From Tetmemena sp. SeJ-2015 (Eukaryota > Ciliophora > Spirotrichea > Sporadotrichida > Oxytrichidae): DNA of 64,000 nt. Both the position numbers and the translations under genes were made by a program. Position 1 is the first letter of the stretch, and each line of letters opens with the position of its first letter. The notes beneath the pieces were generated by a model. That model saw only the letters and a program-made list of their open reading frames with translations. It was not told where the DNA came from and did not search any database. Shown one piece after another: positions 23,912-34,754 of the stretch. The DNA is taken from positions 124,001 through 188,000 of the forward strand of contig JAJKFJ010020673.1 of the NCBI GenBank assembly GCA_027382625.1. Direction: 5' to 3'.

Positions 23912-25848
23912 ATGTCCAAAAAGTAGGTGTTTATTCAGTTAGAGCACAGCGATTAGGAAGACGAACCTAATCAAAGCACTCACTAAGACCCGGAGGACTA
24001 GGAAGACCTGCAATCCTCATTAGCTCATTAGACTAGTAAGCAGCCTTTCAGTCCCGCTACAAGATCCGAAGAGCGTAATCTTACTTCCAAAGCTTAAAAC
24101 ATATTTCAGATTTGGAGAACAGTCATATGAATATTGCTGAATTGACTTTTGATTTATGTGTCATGACTTTGAGAATTAAGTTAACGATTAAGAGCACTAG
24201 GACGAAGATGAGGAGCAGTTCTACTCTAAATTAATTGGAGAGATACAAGAGCGCCAAGATCAGATCATTACTCTCATCGGCAGTGAAAGTAAGATGCCAC
24301 TCATCGACCAAAACCAATCTGTAAGCAGGTTATTCTAATTCATCACCTTATTAGAACTACCAAGACCTGTCGTTGGCCTTGAACGCGCAACTCGGTTTCG
24401 TCTACTCCCAGTTAGAGTCCCAAATTAATGCCAAGTAAGCAGCGCAAATACACACCAATAAATATTACAACAACTCATATCCATCCTCAAACATTTCTTA
24501 AAATACTCATATATACACATTAGGAATCAAGAGAGTCACAGCCAAGCGATGCAGATCAAGAAACTCAATAAGTAAATAGAAGACATCAAAAGATCTAAGC
24601 AAGTCTCTCATTTATTTCCAGTATTTTTAAGTCTCAAATGACTCTCATAGTGCGGACAACGAATAGAAGCTCTCAGAGCAGTTGAGAGAAATAAATAAGC
24701 ACAGAGAAACAATCAAATACCAACAACAGTGCTTGAATGAGGATAATTACTTTATTGTATTACATATTGAGGTTGACCTTGAGAACTAGCAACTTCATCA
24801 GTAGATTCAAAAGCTGCAATAGCAGCTTCAGAGTTCAGAAAACAAACCTCCTTCAAAGCCATTATTTATTAATTATCTAATTATCAGCTTCGATGCAGAG
24901 TGCGAGGCAAACTTAATAACAGTTAAAACAAATTCTTAAACTTAACGATACTTATAATTTAAGTTAGAGTAGATGGATGAACTAAGGCGGTTATTGCAGA
25001 TTATAAAATATCAACAGTCCTCTTCATTCCCGTCTATTTATTGAATAGTGGAGGAGAAAGACATGGTAATTTAGACTTAACAGGACAGAATTAAGATGCT
25101 GATTGCAAATGCCTCAGTAAACATGAATTTATTCACAAAGGACATGACAGTCAGGAATTTCAAGTTCAATGACTTCAATCATCAGAAGTCACCTTCACCT
25201 CAGAGTAAGTAAAATCTCCATTCATCTTTATCTCTAAACCTTATTTAGGAAAGACAGCCGGCTCCGTTCTGAGTTCGAGTAAGAAGTCCAAAGTGCAGAC
25301 AAGAAAGAATCAACTTAGTTTATCATTTAATTTTAAATTGAATGGAAAGCCACCAAAAATAGACATAACTCTCAACCACAAAGACAATATTCTCAAAGGA
25401 GTTAATCAAGCGCAGATTATAGAAGAGCTCCTAAAGAAAAAGGGTGGCCTCAACTAGCTACTGTATTTTAATTAAATTTGTTTGATATAAGCAGAGTTCG
25501 TTTGACAACTCGAAGTATGCGGACTTGTTCATCAAACTAGACGTACTCAATAAAGATTACATAGACCTCATTAAAAAGTTCCAGGAACTTCAAAAGGAAA
25601 ATACCCACTACTAAAAGTAAATTATATGATGCATTAAAGATAATGAGAAATTAAATCTCAAAAACAAATATGCGAGCATATTAAGAATTCAATTTATAAT
25701 ACAAAAGATATAAATGGAAGCCGCGCATAACTCACTTTAAGAATCAATCGTATCAGAAACGACTTAAGAAAAGACACCCTCAGATATTTCTAATGGAGGC
25801 CAAATTGTTGTAAGGATAGAGTCTATGATTAAAACTTTAAGAGATTGA
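23912..25848 (+). CDS. Coiled-coil protein
   Basis: Met at 23912-23914 (MSKKQVFIQLEHSDQEDEPN), TGA at 25846-25848. The N-terminus is acidic and Gln-rich; the middle is a coiled coil (EIQERQDQIITLIG; Gln/Leu-rich helices near 24660-24840). A helical part near 25380-25600 contains IIEELLKKKGGLN and DLIKKFQELQKEN. It is divergent from the gene at 21900-23800 with about 100 bp between them. Frame changes near 24110-24190, 24430-24520, 24600-24640, 25205-25250 and 25465-25500 fit IESs. No domain was assigned. Confidence 0.5.
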
Positions 25849-25849
25849 G

Positions 25850-26967
25850 TGCTTACTATTCTTTAGGATACTGAGGTTTAAAATGAGAAATCTCAGACTG
25901 AGCAGCACCAAGAGATGATTTCTTTGAATGACTTGATAATTGATTAGAATAGCAAAATGACAGAAATTTTGAACCACTAAGTGCTCGAGGTCTAAGCGAA
26001 CTAAGGGGACATGCAGTATTTCTATTTCGATGTGGATCACTTATCAGTAATAACAATCAAGTAAGGAATTGGGAAAGACAATCTTCATACTTGCTTATTG
26101 GTGATTAATACTTGTTTAGAGCTTGGCCAGCAAATGAAGATAGCGACCCTGATATATATCTAAGCAACACCACTCCTTTTGTGAGTACTTCAAAGTATGA
26201 GTGGAAGTCGGCCAACATTGGTAGCGACAGAATAGATGTGCACCCCACTCATCCGAGCTATAAACTGGGAAGATACTTCATAGGTGTAAATCCCTATCGC
26301 ACAGGACTGAACACCTTCTTTCTAAACCTTACTTTGATAGATGCAAGTAACTACTACTCTTAGAGTTTTACCTATTTCAAATGTAGAGAAGATAAACCTA
26401 TTGGAAGATGGCGAGGAGTAAATTTTGACAGTAGAAGAGTCAGCATTTTATCAGTATAACATCAAGCATATGGGCAGCAGCTACTTGTATGTTCAGTGCG
26501 TTCCAATCATTAAAGATAACTAAAAATCTGAGGAAAAGCTAAGCTCCTCAGAAAGTTCTAGATTCCATAATACTGAACTTTATGTGTCTACTCTTAATCT
26601 CTACCCTCATCATAAGGAACACAAATGGGCTTTTGGAGATTTGCCTTAGTCAGTTATTGAAAAATCTAAATTCAATCCCTTCATGAGGGACATCTTCACA
26701 GAAGCCTCTCCTTTTGAAATAGTCAAGTAGAATAACTAGCTTGGCGAGAGTGATCCCAAATCATCGGAAGTGAACAGCAAAGAACACATTGTTTATTACA
26801 GAGGATTTAAAAATAGAGAGTAGTACAGGCCACAAAAGCTAAGTGAGAATGATTTCGATGAACTCGAAAAGAAATTGAATGAATAGAGGGAGGAGAGTAA
26901 AGAAGGTACATCAAAGAATCAAAATGAGGTAGATTCAAATACAGTGAAAGGACATGGAATGACAGTG
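25850..26967 (+). CDS. Protein with two PPC-like beta domains
   Basis: After a Gln/Glu-rich helix (25870-25990) comes GDMQYFYFDVDHLSVITIKQ, an insert near 26060-26110, then DSDPDIYLSNTTPF, KYEWKSANIGSDRIDVH and GRYFIGVNPYRTG. This order (beta strands, D-x-D-x-Y-L/V-S, W-x-S, YxIGV) resembles pre-peptidase C-terminal (PPC) domains. A second, weaker copy follows: AFYQYNIKHMGSSYLYVQ, then NTELYVSTLNLYPHHKEHKW. No start codon or signal peptide was found on this piece, so its 5' MDS may lie elsewhere. It ends at TGA 26965-26967 in the same frame as the methyltransferase segment that follows, which is either coincidence or an unresolved IES junction. Confidence 0.5.
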
Positions 26968-27438
26968 TGAGCATCGAGCCTATTTAGTCAGGACAAAATT
27001 CATAAGGCAATATTGAGGTGCTACTTGAAAGCGAGGCATGGCGATTTGTTTCAAATAAGGCTTATTTTGGCTTGTACAAATGAAGTTTAATTAAAAATAT
27101 TTAACAATAGGTCTGGAGATATAACTAGAGAGTACAGCTTTAAAGTGAGCGAAATCAAGGAGGAAGAAATTCTTCCCCAAGATATATAAGACAGATACCG
27201 ATTCTTTGAGGAAATATTTGATAACAAGGATGAAGCTGCTATGGTCAGTTAGAAGGAAAGACAAAAGAATAATGTTTGCGATAAAACAGAGTTCACTTAT
27301 GGGGAGGTGCTGTTTCCTTACTTTATTCCTTTGCTAGAGCTGACTGAACCCAAAGAGGGCGAAATTTTCTACGATTTGGGCTGTGGAGGTGGCAGACCAC
27401 TCTTTATCGCTTCACTTAACTTCCCCTAACTTAAGAAA
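26968..27438 (+). CDS. DOT1-like SAM methyltransferase, 5' half
   Basis: A Rossmann methyltransferase segment with GEVLFPYFIPLLEL followed by EPKEGEIFYDLGCGGGRPL (SAM-binding motif I) and FIASLNFPQLKK. The Y-x-x-Y/F lead-in plus FYDLGCG is the arrangement of DOT1-type enzymes. Upstream are about 110 residues of mixed charge; no start codon was identified, so the N-terminal boundary is unsure. The reading is cut at pointer TAACTTAAGAAA (27427-27438), beyond which it degenerates. The missing C-terminal half lies on the minus strand at 34297-34717. Histone substrate specificity is not shown. Confidence 0.7.
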
Positions 27439-27499
27439 ATTGGAATATTTCCTTTGGATATGTTTCTATCTTGAACTATTGATAGTCTTAAATGTTTAA

Positions 27500-27880
27500 T
27501 CATTCTATTTTAGTTTTTTGAATCTGTGTCCCTAGAACTTTGTTGAGGCGATCGACTAAGGTATTAACTTTTTGTTTGTAATTGACATCTCTGAGTTTAA
27601 AGAGATCGCAACTGAGAATACTCTTTCTGCGTATCTTCTCAATCATATAGCCTCTATACTTAGACTTAATGCTATCGGAGTTCATTAAAAATTAAATCAT
27701 CTCATATCCTTGCCCACTCTTAGAAAGTCTGTAAAGCTTTAAATGCTTCGGCACCTAATTTGCAATTTCTGTTTCTATACCGCTGTAGGGAGATTATAAA
27801 ATAAAATTCTTTCCAAGTTTCTGAAGGAACTACTGAATACAAATAATTTTACTTTTTTCAAAATGGCATTTTAATATAAA
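27500..27880 (-). CDS. Unknown basic protein, about 120 residues
   Basis: A single frame with TAG/TAA as Gln ends at TGA 27500-27502. It contains HLKLYRLSKSGQGYEMIQF, KYRGYMIEKIRRKSIL and VNTLVDRLNKVLGTQ. The product is Lys/Arg-rich. A start codon was not found in frame near 27880, so the 5' MDS may be missing. It lies just inside the scrambled methyltransferase locus, 60 bp after the plus-strand pointer. Family unknown. Confidence 0.4.
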
Positions 27881-28395
27881 AAATACTTAACCTAAGATAT
27901 TTTATTACACTCATCCTAAAATTAATTTTAAAATTTTGAATAAGTAACTCTCCGTTTTTCAATTGAGTTTCCATTGGCCATATTATCTGAGTCACTGATA
28001 GAGGCTTATTTAGATTTATAAACTAAAAAGATAATGACATTTTAATATTTGAGTTGTCCAAAAGCAGTGCTATTCTAAGTTAAATTCTAGAAAGTATTAA
28101 GCAAATTGCTCTTTGATTTTAAGCTAAGCTTTGCTTACTAATTAGCTCTAATCATATATGGAGATAATTAAATAGATTCTGATCTCAAAGATTTATCATC
28201 TTACATATCAGAGTATTAGAGTTTATCGTTTTAGCATTTACTCTAAATTGAGAGTAGTCTAAAAGCCATATATTGCAGAAGCATCTTCCTTAAAAAGTTT
28301 ACCTCCAACTACAAATATAAAATATATCCAAGTGCAGAAGAAAAGTTGGCATGTCTTAAATTTCCTGTAGAGGAAAAGGCAGAAGAGAATCCTTA
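27881..28395. other. Unresolved region with weak frames on both strands
   Basis: A plus-strand frame open from about 28235 (includes LKFPVEEKAEENPQILFLPS) overlaps the minus-strand gene ending near here. With only one stop codon, long open frames arise by chance, so I do not assign a gene. Confidence 0.3.
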
Positions 28396-28399
28396 GATA

Positions 28400-30103
28400 C
28401 TATTCTTACCCTCGATATTTTAGTAGGGAAGAGTAGAGGAGTTTATAGTATCTTCTAGTCTCCCACTATTCAAAGTAGAAAGCCTTTTGAAATCTATTGC
28501 AGTGTTATTCTATAGCTTTTCAAAAATAGGTCTTGAACTCTTTATTCGTTTGGGATTTCTCCTCAGATCTCATCTTCGCCATAGTTTCATTTCTTAAGCT
28601 GTAGTTCATCTTCTCTCTCAAAATTATCACAAATAAATTAGCTGCTTTGCGTTTTGAATGAGTCTATTCTATCTCTGTTCCTTTTCTTATTCATCTCGCA
28701 GGAATTCTAGTTTCTGCTTCTCTTAAATTTCCTTCATTATTGCGCTTTTCTTGGTTGCTTGAAAGATTTGAAAGATTCTTGCTAGGCTAAAGATTGAATA
28801 TCTACTATAACAAACTACCTGCTAGTCAAAGCTTCCTTTTAAGCTTTTGAGATGCTGTTCTTGAACATAGAAAGCTTCTCCTGAACATCTCTCAAAAAAG
28901 TAAAAGATGATTTTAAGTATACTCTCTTAACTTTCTAATTTTTGGCTGTGCTTCTTTGGAAGAACATAGACTTAACATCATTGTTATAATCTCTTATTTA
29001 TGTTTTTGAACTTTCTCTGCAAACTTGTACCTTAGAAACTTCGTCATCTGAAGAGGAAGAGAGCTCTCCTTTGATGACCATTTTTTTCTCCTTGAGTTTT
29101 TTCTTCTCCTTCCTCCTAGGCATAATTCTATGCTGCTCTTTAAACTTATCATCTGTCTCTGGAATTTCCTAAAGTCGTTGCCTTCATCTTCTGATGATGA
29201 AGATTGAACATTGAGATCATTTTTGTTGACCATTTGATCTAGAATTTTCTTCTTATTTTAGAGTAAATGCTAGATGTCATCTTATCCTCTTTATAAAACT
29301 TCTTTGCTTTTCTCTATGTTATGAAATCAAAGGGGGGACTTTATCAGTCAGGAAATCTTCCTTATCCAAAAGCTGTCTAGGACTTGAATAGACGCTAGAT
29401 CTGTTATCGTCTTAAAGATTATCAAAAGTAGCATCAGACTCTTAAACATGGGACTCACCACTCACTGAAGATTAATCGAAGGCATCTAAGCTGGTCAAAC
29501 TACGATGCCTTTCTTTCAATAGCATCTCCAAGTCTTCATTTAAATTATCTCTCTTAACTTTGAAGTCAGATTTATTCCTAAACTTTCTCAAATCTTGCTC
29601 TGGCTCTGATTCCTCACAGTATTGAAGCTCATCATAAATTTTGAGGGGATCTTAGTTAATCTCTGAACCATGCTCAGTAAGGGGAAACTTAAACTTCTTT
29701 GGCTCGAACTTAGTTTTGATTGAGAAATATTTTCTGACTAGATCTAATCTCTGAAATCTCTTCTTGAGTATGTCTACTCGAGACACAACTGCCATGTCCT
29801 CATCCATCTGCCTTCTTACTTTCTTTCCAAATGTAAAGCATTTCATCCTAAAAGAGAGGGTAATTTATTAAAGTCTTACACATGGTTCATAATACGATCT
29901 ATCCTCCTTTTTTGAGACAAGGCTTCTTTGAAAGGAAGCTCTTCTTAATTCATCAGTTTTTAAAGCTGCTCCTTAAATAGCGATACATCTGATATCAAAG
30001 GATTAAAGTACTTGTCTTTCTTGGCTTGCTTTTTAGGAGACTCTTGTTTTCCTATTAAGGCTATTTTCAACGGACTTTCAATCCTAGACCCTCTGGTATT
30101 CAT
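28400..30103 (-). CDS. Charged unknown protein with acidic serine clusters
   Basis: Met at 30101-30103 (MNTRGSRIESPLKIALIGK). The reading proceeds through RRIDRIMNH, a break at 29850-29885, then RVDILKKRFQRLDLVRKYF and FEPKKFKFPLTEHGSEI. Ser/Asp/Glu-rich stretches follow (SSSSEDEGNDF; SSSSDDE), then a Lys/Glu-rich helix (MKEIQEKQKLEFLRDEQEKE) and NKEFKTYFQKAIEQHCNRF. IES-like breaks are near 29250-29330, 28940-28990 and 28620-28650. The alternating basic and acidic-Ser composition suggests a nuclear or cytoskeletal scaffold, but nothing specific was recognised. The end is uncertain. Confidence 0.45.
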
Positions 30104-30239
30104 ATAATAAAAACTAAATACAAACAACTTTTATCCTATTTAATTTATCATAAATAACAACAATTATAGGTATTTTTATAATGAAAATACTTATTTTAAA
30201 TATATTTCTAATTTAATGAATTAAAAACCATATTAACTT

Positions 30240-31318
30240 AATACTCTTCTTAACTTTGCCCTGTACCTCCGAATAATTTTAAGTTTCAAAGCTGATATGT
30301 GGAAAGCCAAATTAAGGAATCCTGGATTTTCCTGAAATCTCTATATATTTTTTCAGGTTCATGCTCTCTATTTCACCCACCTCAGTCTCTTTAAATAAAC
30401 AATGAATTGGTAAATTTAAATTTAAGGTATGTAGGATTATTATCAAAGTAATAGTTCGCAACTTTAAGAATCCTTGTGCTATCTAGCATCCTATCATTTT
30501 TATTCTGTCTCATTCTACCTTTTCTTCCTCGTCTTTCTTAAGAAATCCCAAACGAATTTATGTTGGTTTTCGAAGATTAACTCATCTACCTTTAAAGATA
30601 AAACTTAAAGTGTACCTTCTATGATTGTTGAATAAACTTATTAACCCTACTCTGTTTTAAGAGGTCTCTTCCTCTCCTCCTCTGCTTTAAGGATTGAATC
30701 TCTCACTCTAATTACTCTACTCTCTTCTCGTGAGTTGATAAGCACTTGCAACCTGACTAGACCTGGATGCATTTTAAGTAATCCTATACTCGCTGTTTGT
30801 ATTCCTAGTTTATTACTTTGCAAGCTTTCCTTTGAAAATATTAGCCCAAAAAGTTTTTGTGAAGACTTTGGGAATGATTGGTCTTAAACCCCCAAAAAAT
30901 TATTTTTCTTTTTTAAAAGGGGTTTTTTCTTTAAGTCTAAAGATTTAACGAAGGAACCAGATCCTTTTCCTTGATGTTTGCCTTTTAACTCCTGTGATTA
31001 CCTCTCTGCTATTAAAATAAATGCAAAAATTAAGGTTAATTCGGATGATGACGTTATTTGTTTAATATCTGTTTACTTTTATCCTTAGAGAGTAGTTTAA
31101 AATATAATAGTTTTGTTTAAAATACCATCATATAGCTGTTTAATGCTCTACGCTTCTTTAATGGTTTATCTTTTTAGGTTGGTTGTTATTTTTGTCTTAG
31201 GGTTGAAATAGTCTGGTCTTTGCTTTTTATTCTTAGCAAATTTCCTCCTCCTAATGTGAAAAGCCTTTATGTGCAATGGTAGATTTTTAATTTGTCTGCT
31301 AGGGAAAAGGTTATTCAT
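30240..31318 (-). CDS. Basic unknown protein
   Basis: Met at 31316-31318 (MNNLFPSRQIKNLPLHIKAF), strongly Lys/Arg-rich at first. After an AT-rich insert (about 31030-31190) one frame stays open for more than 120 codons, through a poly-Lys region and HPGLVRLQVLINSREESRVI to VDELIFENQHKFVWDFLRKT. A short break near 30495-30515 leads to STRILKVANYYFDNNP, and a last piece contains SRIPQFGFPHISFET. Composition would suit a nucleic-acid-binding or mitochondrial ribosomal protein, but this is speculative. The telomere-like GGGGTTTTTT at 30919-30928 is coding sequence here. Confidence 0.45.
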
Positions 31319-31499
31319 TTTCAGATTATAAATAGTTCTTAAGGATATTATTAGATTATGAGATTGATTTAGTTTTTAGCTTTATTCTATATAAAAATAG
31401 AAAGTGCATTTAAAGGAAATAAATATAATCACATGAGTAAGTTCAGAACTTTAACCACAAAATCCTCAAACAAATAGAATGTCTCTCCTTGCTACTCTT

Positions 31500-34230
31500 T
31501 ATCTTTAAAAGTCTTGCATTGCTTAAGTCCATCATGGAATTTAAGGGACGGCCTCACGTAAAGCTAGGACTCTAGCTCAAATTACAGATCTTTAGACTTA
31601 GAATAGATAATATAAACTATAATGATGAATGCTGTTCGCTTTAACAATCCTTAGGTAGACCAGAACTTTATCTCCAATCTTAAACGCATTTCTAAATACC
31701 TTGACTGCTTTTAACTGCTTTTGAGTCTTTAGTTAGTTGAGCTTTAAAATTTATTTCATCTTTTCTTCTGCTAGAATCTCCTTCTAAGCTTCTTGATAAG
31801 CCTAATTTTTATCCACCTAAGTCTATACTTTTAGAGTTCCTCATCCCTTTCTTGTGCTAATTTCCTCATAGCCTCCAAATCTTGGTTCTTTGAGCTTATG
31901 TCTCCTTTCATTTTCATTACAATTTCTCTTTCATAAGCTAGAAGTTCATCCTCTCTATCACTCTAATCCAAATTTCCTAAAATAAAGCTAAAGTAAGGTG
32001 TTAAATAATATATTTCCTTGAAGCTTGACAAGCTCACTTTCGAGAATTCTTATTCTCAAAAGCTTCTCTTACAACAGATAGAAAACTCTATAAGCATTAA
32101 TTAAGATTACAAGATCTTACGCTCTAAATCTTGCTTCATGAGTTTTGAGATTACCCTCCTATAAACCGATTGTCTCTCTATTTGTCTCAAAGTCCGATAC
32201 CAGCTGATTCAAGTAGACAAATATTTAGTTCTTCTCTCTCAAGTATTTCCTAATGTCCGACTTTATATCTTCCTGTACTTCTTTGAAAGTTTTCTATAAA
32301 AATGATAACTTATAAACTCTATAATACATATATGTGATGGATGTTTCCAAATGGCGCCAGAGTTTCTTCCAAGCTCTCTTTATCAACGATTAAGTCCAAA
32401 ATGCTTCCTTGCTTCTTTTCTAGATCCTTCAAAATAGTCTGTGCCTTTTCTCTCTCCTCAAACTTCCCACACTTATAAAAGCTTTCAAAAGCAATAGCAG
32501 TTGCCTTTCCATTCACACTCTTCTGATATAGCGGCTCTAGAATGAGCTCTGAGTCGAGCTTGAGAATTCTATCTTATATCTTGTCAAATTTTTCTTTGAG
32601 TCCTTTCGCTAATACAACGAATTGAGATATAGACTCGTAGTATTTCTAAGAACCTCCAACTGAGCCTCTATCATTTATTAGAAACAAGGCTTGGTCTTCT
32701 ACTATTTCCTTATGCTGTAGATTGCTATTAATTTTTGCTTATATTTGTAGAGCTCATCTCGCAACTCTTTGGCTTCTTCTTCGAATTTTTCAGTCTGAGT
32801 TTCAATCTACTCTGCAACTTTAGTCTTCCTCTTCATATTTTCAAGCATCTAGACTTACACTGCTTCAATCGTAACATATGATAACTATAATAATTAGATC
32901 TAACTCTAATAATTGAATGTCTTCTCTAAGTGTCTTAAACTCCTCATCAATCTCCTCTCTTTGCCTCTTCAGATTAATTTGGTTCACCTTCTCTTCAAAG
33001 ACCTAATTCTTCAAGTCTATTAGATCTTGCTGAGTCTTCTTCTTCAAAGCCAGAGTTTCTGCTAACTACTCTTAGAAGTTATCAATCTGGGCATTCATCA
33101 AGTCGAGAATGGGGTCTGAAATTCTCTATATGGCTGAGGCTGGGTCTCTTGCCATATCAATAGAGTAGTTATTTATCCTGTCCATTTCCTCTCTCATTTT
33201 AGCAATTTGGTCTCTCAATTTCAAGTTAGTCTAGTTCTAGCTGCCATCTAGCTCTATCAACTATTTTTGGAGCGACTCCGATCTGTTGAGTTCATCTTAG
33301 TAATCCCTCTTGGCTCTTTCGATGTAGATAGCTAACTTTTCTTTTTCTTGGCTCATTTGCTAGTTTGTCTTGCTTATATCTTTCTGCTCTGTGTGCAACT
33401 CAAAAGTTATTCTCTTCACCTTCTGATTGAACTTCCCTCTGTCAAGATTGTCTGAAAATTTCTATAAGAGAGTAATATTTGATGTAGATTTCTCATAAGA
33501 GCTGACTTCATCTGTGTGTTTTTTATGCATCCTTTCTGCAAACTTAAGCTTATCTTCAAGAGATGAGAAAATACGAATTATATGTCTATAAGGGTATTAA
33601 GATGTTTTGAGAGTCTTCCACTTGAGATTAAGTTCGAGCATCTCTGAGTCTAAGTGCTCTAGTTCTTCTGTCCTGACTTGCTGAATATCGTATTTCCTTA
33701 TTTGATCATTCAAGTCCAATAATCTGGACTGCTTGTCTCTTAAGTATTCCGCTAACTTTGATTTGTCGTCTCTCTTCTTTAGGAAATGAGCAGAAGTTTA
33801 TCATCATCCTCAGTTTAGTCTTCTTACAGATCATTCACTTTATCGATACTTCTCCAGTTTAAATGCAGTACCCTGCTTTGCTCTTCTCTTCACTTGGTAA
33901 ACATCTATGTTTTGACTCTTGCCTCCTCTAATTGCAGTGATCTCCTCCTTCCTCGCTTCTTTTAAGTCTGTCAAATCCATTTCATCGTACTAGCTGAACT
34001 CAGAGTCTCTCGTTCCATTGAAGTTCTGCAAATTATAATAAATAGTAGTCGCTCATCTCGATGTAGTTTCTTATGGACTGTCCAGCCTTAGACTGGTCTC
34101 TTGCTTAGCTCAGAAACAAGTATTTCTTAAAAGCATCAGCTGAGTACTATTCCTCAGACTCATAGACTATTTAAGTAACTTCCTCTGGCTTTGGCTTGGC
34201 TTTGTGAGCAATTTGTGATCCTCTTTCCAT
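31500..34230 (-). CDS. Long coiled-coil protein, probably ciliary or centrosomal
   Basis: Met at 34228-34230 (MERGSQIAHKAKPKPEEVT). An N-terminal region with DAFKKYLFLSQARDQSKAGQ and YDEMDLTDLKEARKEEITAI is followed by more than 600 residues of charged heptad-like helix, for example YLRDKQSRLLDLNDQIRKYD and VMKMKGDISSKNQDLEAMRK near the end. Breaks at about 34020-34040, 33790, 33580-33600, 32870-32900, 32290-32330, 31990-32030 and 31620 fit IESs. It is nested between the two halves of the methyltransferase locus. Coiled-coil proteins of this length are frequent in ciliary axonemes and basal bodies, but no homologue was identified. Confidence 0.55.
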
Positions 34231-34296
34231 TTATTTAATTTATTTTGAAATAATTTGCATTAAAGAACAATTGTGGTGAAGTAAATAAAGAAATTA

Positions 34297-34717
34297 TCAT
34301 GATTACTGCTAAGTAGGGTCGGTTGTCTTGGTGTACATAAGTACTTGGCATCTTCCCCAAGTCATTTTGATTTTGAGAGAGTACTCCACTTACAAGTAAG
34401 GCCGTTCTGGGAAACTCTTGAGTGTGAGAATTCTTGCTCCTTTCTTCAGTTTTTCACAATGGTCTGCAATTCCTTCCACAAGTTATATTTAAATAAATTC
34501 ATCAGGGAAGCAAATAGAGGATGCGTAGATTATGTCAGCATCACTCCAGTCCAGCTCAAGCATGTCTCCTCTTTTAATTTCAATTGGCACTATTCTCTCT
34601 TCAGGGAATCTTTCCTTCGCTTTCTTACTGTAATTAAAGTATATAATTTTGGTTTGTCTGCTCAGCCAAATTGAATAATCCCTCTAGGTATTCGATTCCA
34701 ACACATTTCTTAAGTTA
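34297..34717 (-). CDS. DOT1-like SAM methyltransferase, 3' half, inverted
   Basis: Starting at pointer copy 34706-34717 the minus strand gives QLKKCVGIEYLEGLFNLA, which continues the 27438 end as the strand after motif I (acidic Glu binding the SAM ribose). A short insert follows, then IVPIEIKRGDMLELDWSDAD with IIYASSICFPDE (motif IV region), ILTLKSFPERPYLQVEYSL and MTWGRCQVLMYTK, ending at TGA 34297-34299. Order and content are those expected after FYDLGCGGG. The two halves share a 12-bp pointer in the same codon phase. The distance of 7.3 kb and the opposite strand make this a scrambled germline gene. Confidence 0.75.
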
Positions 34718-34754
34718 AAAAAGAATTATTGCTTTCTCAATTTGATGTGTAAAT

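Noticed and set aside
30889..30928. Telomere-like CCCCCAAAAAA and GGGGTTTTTT
   Set aside because: Only single units, inside an open coding frame (poly-Lys/Pro-Leu/Asn stretch); no tandem C4A4/G4T4 array and no transposon end beside it.
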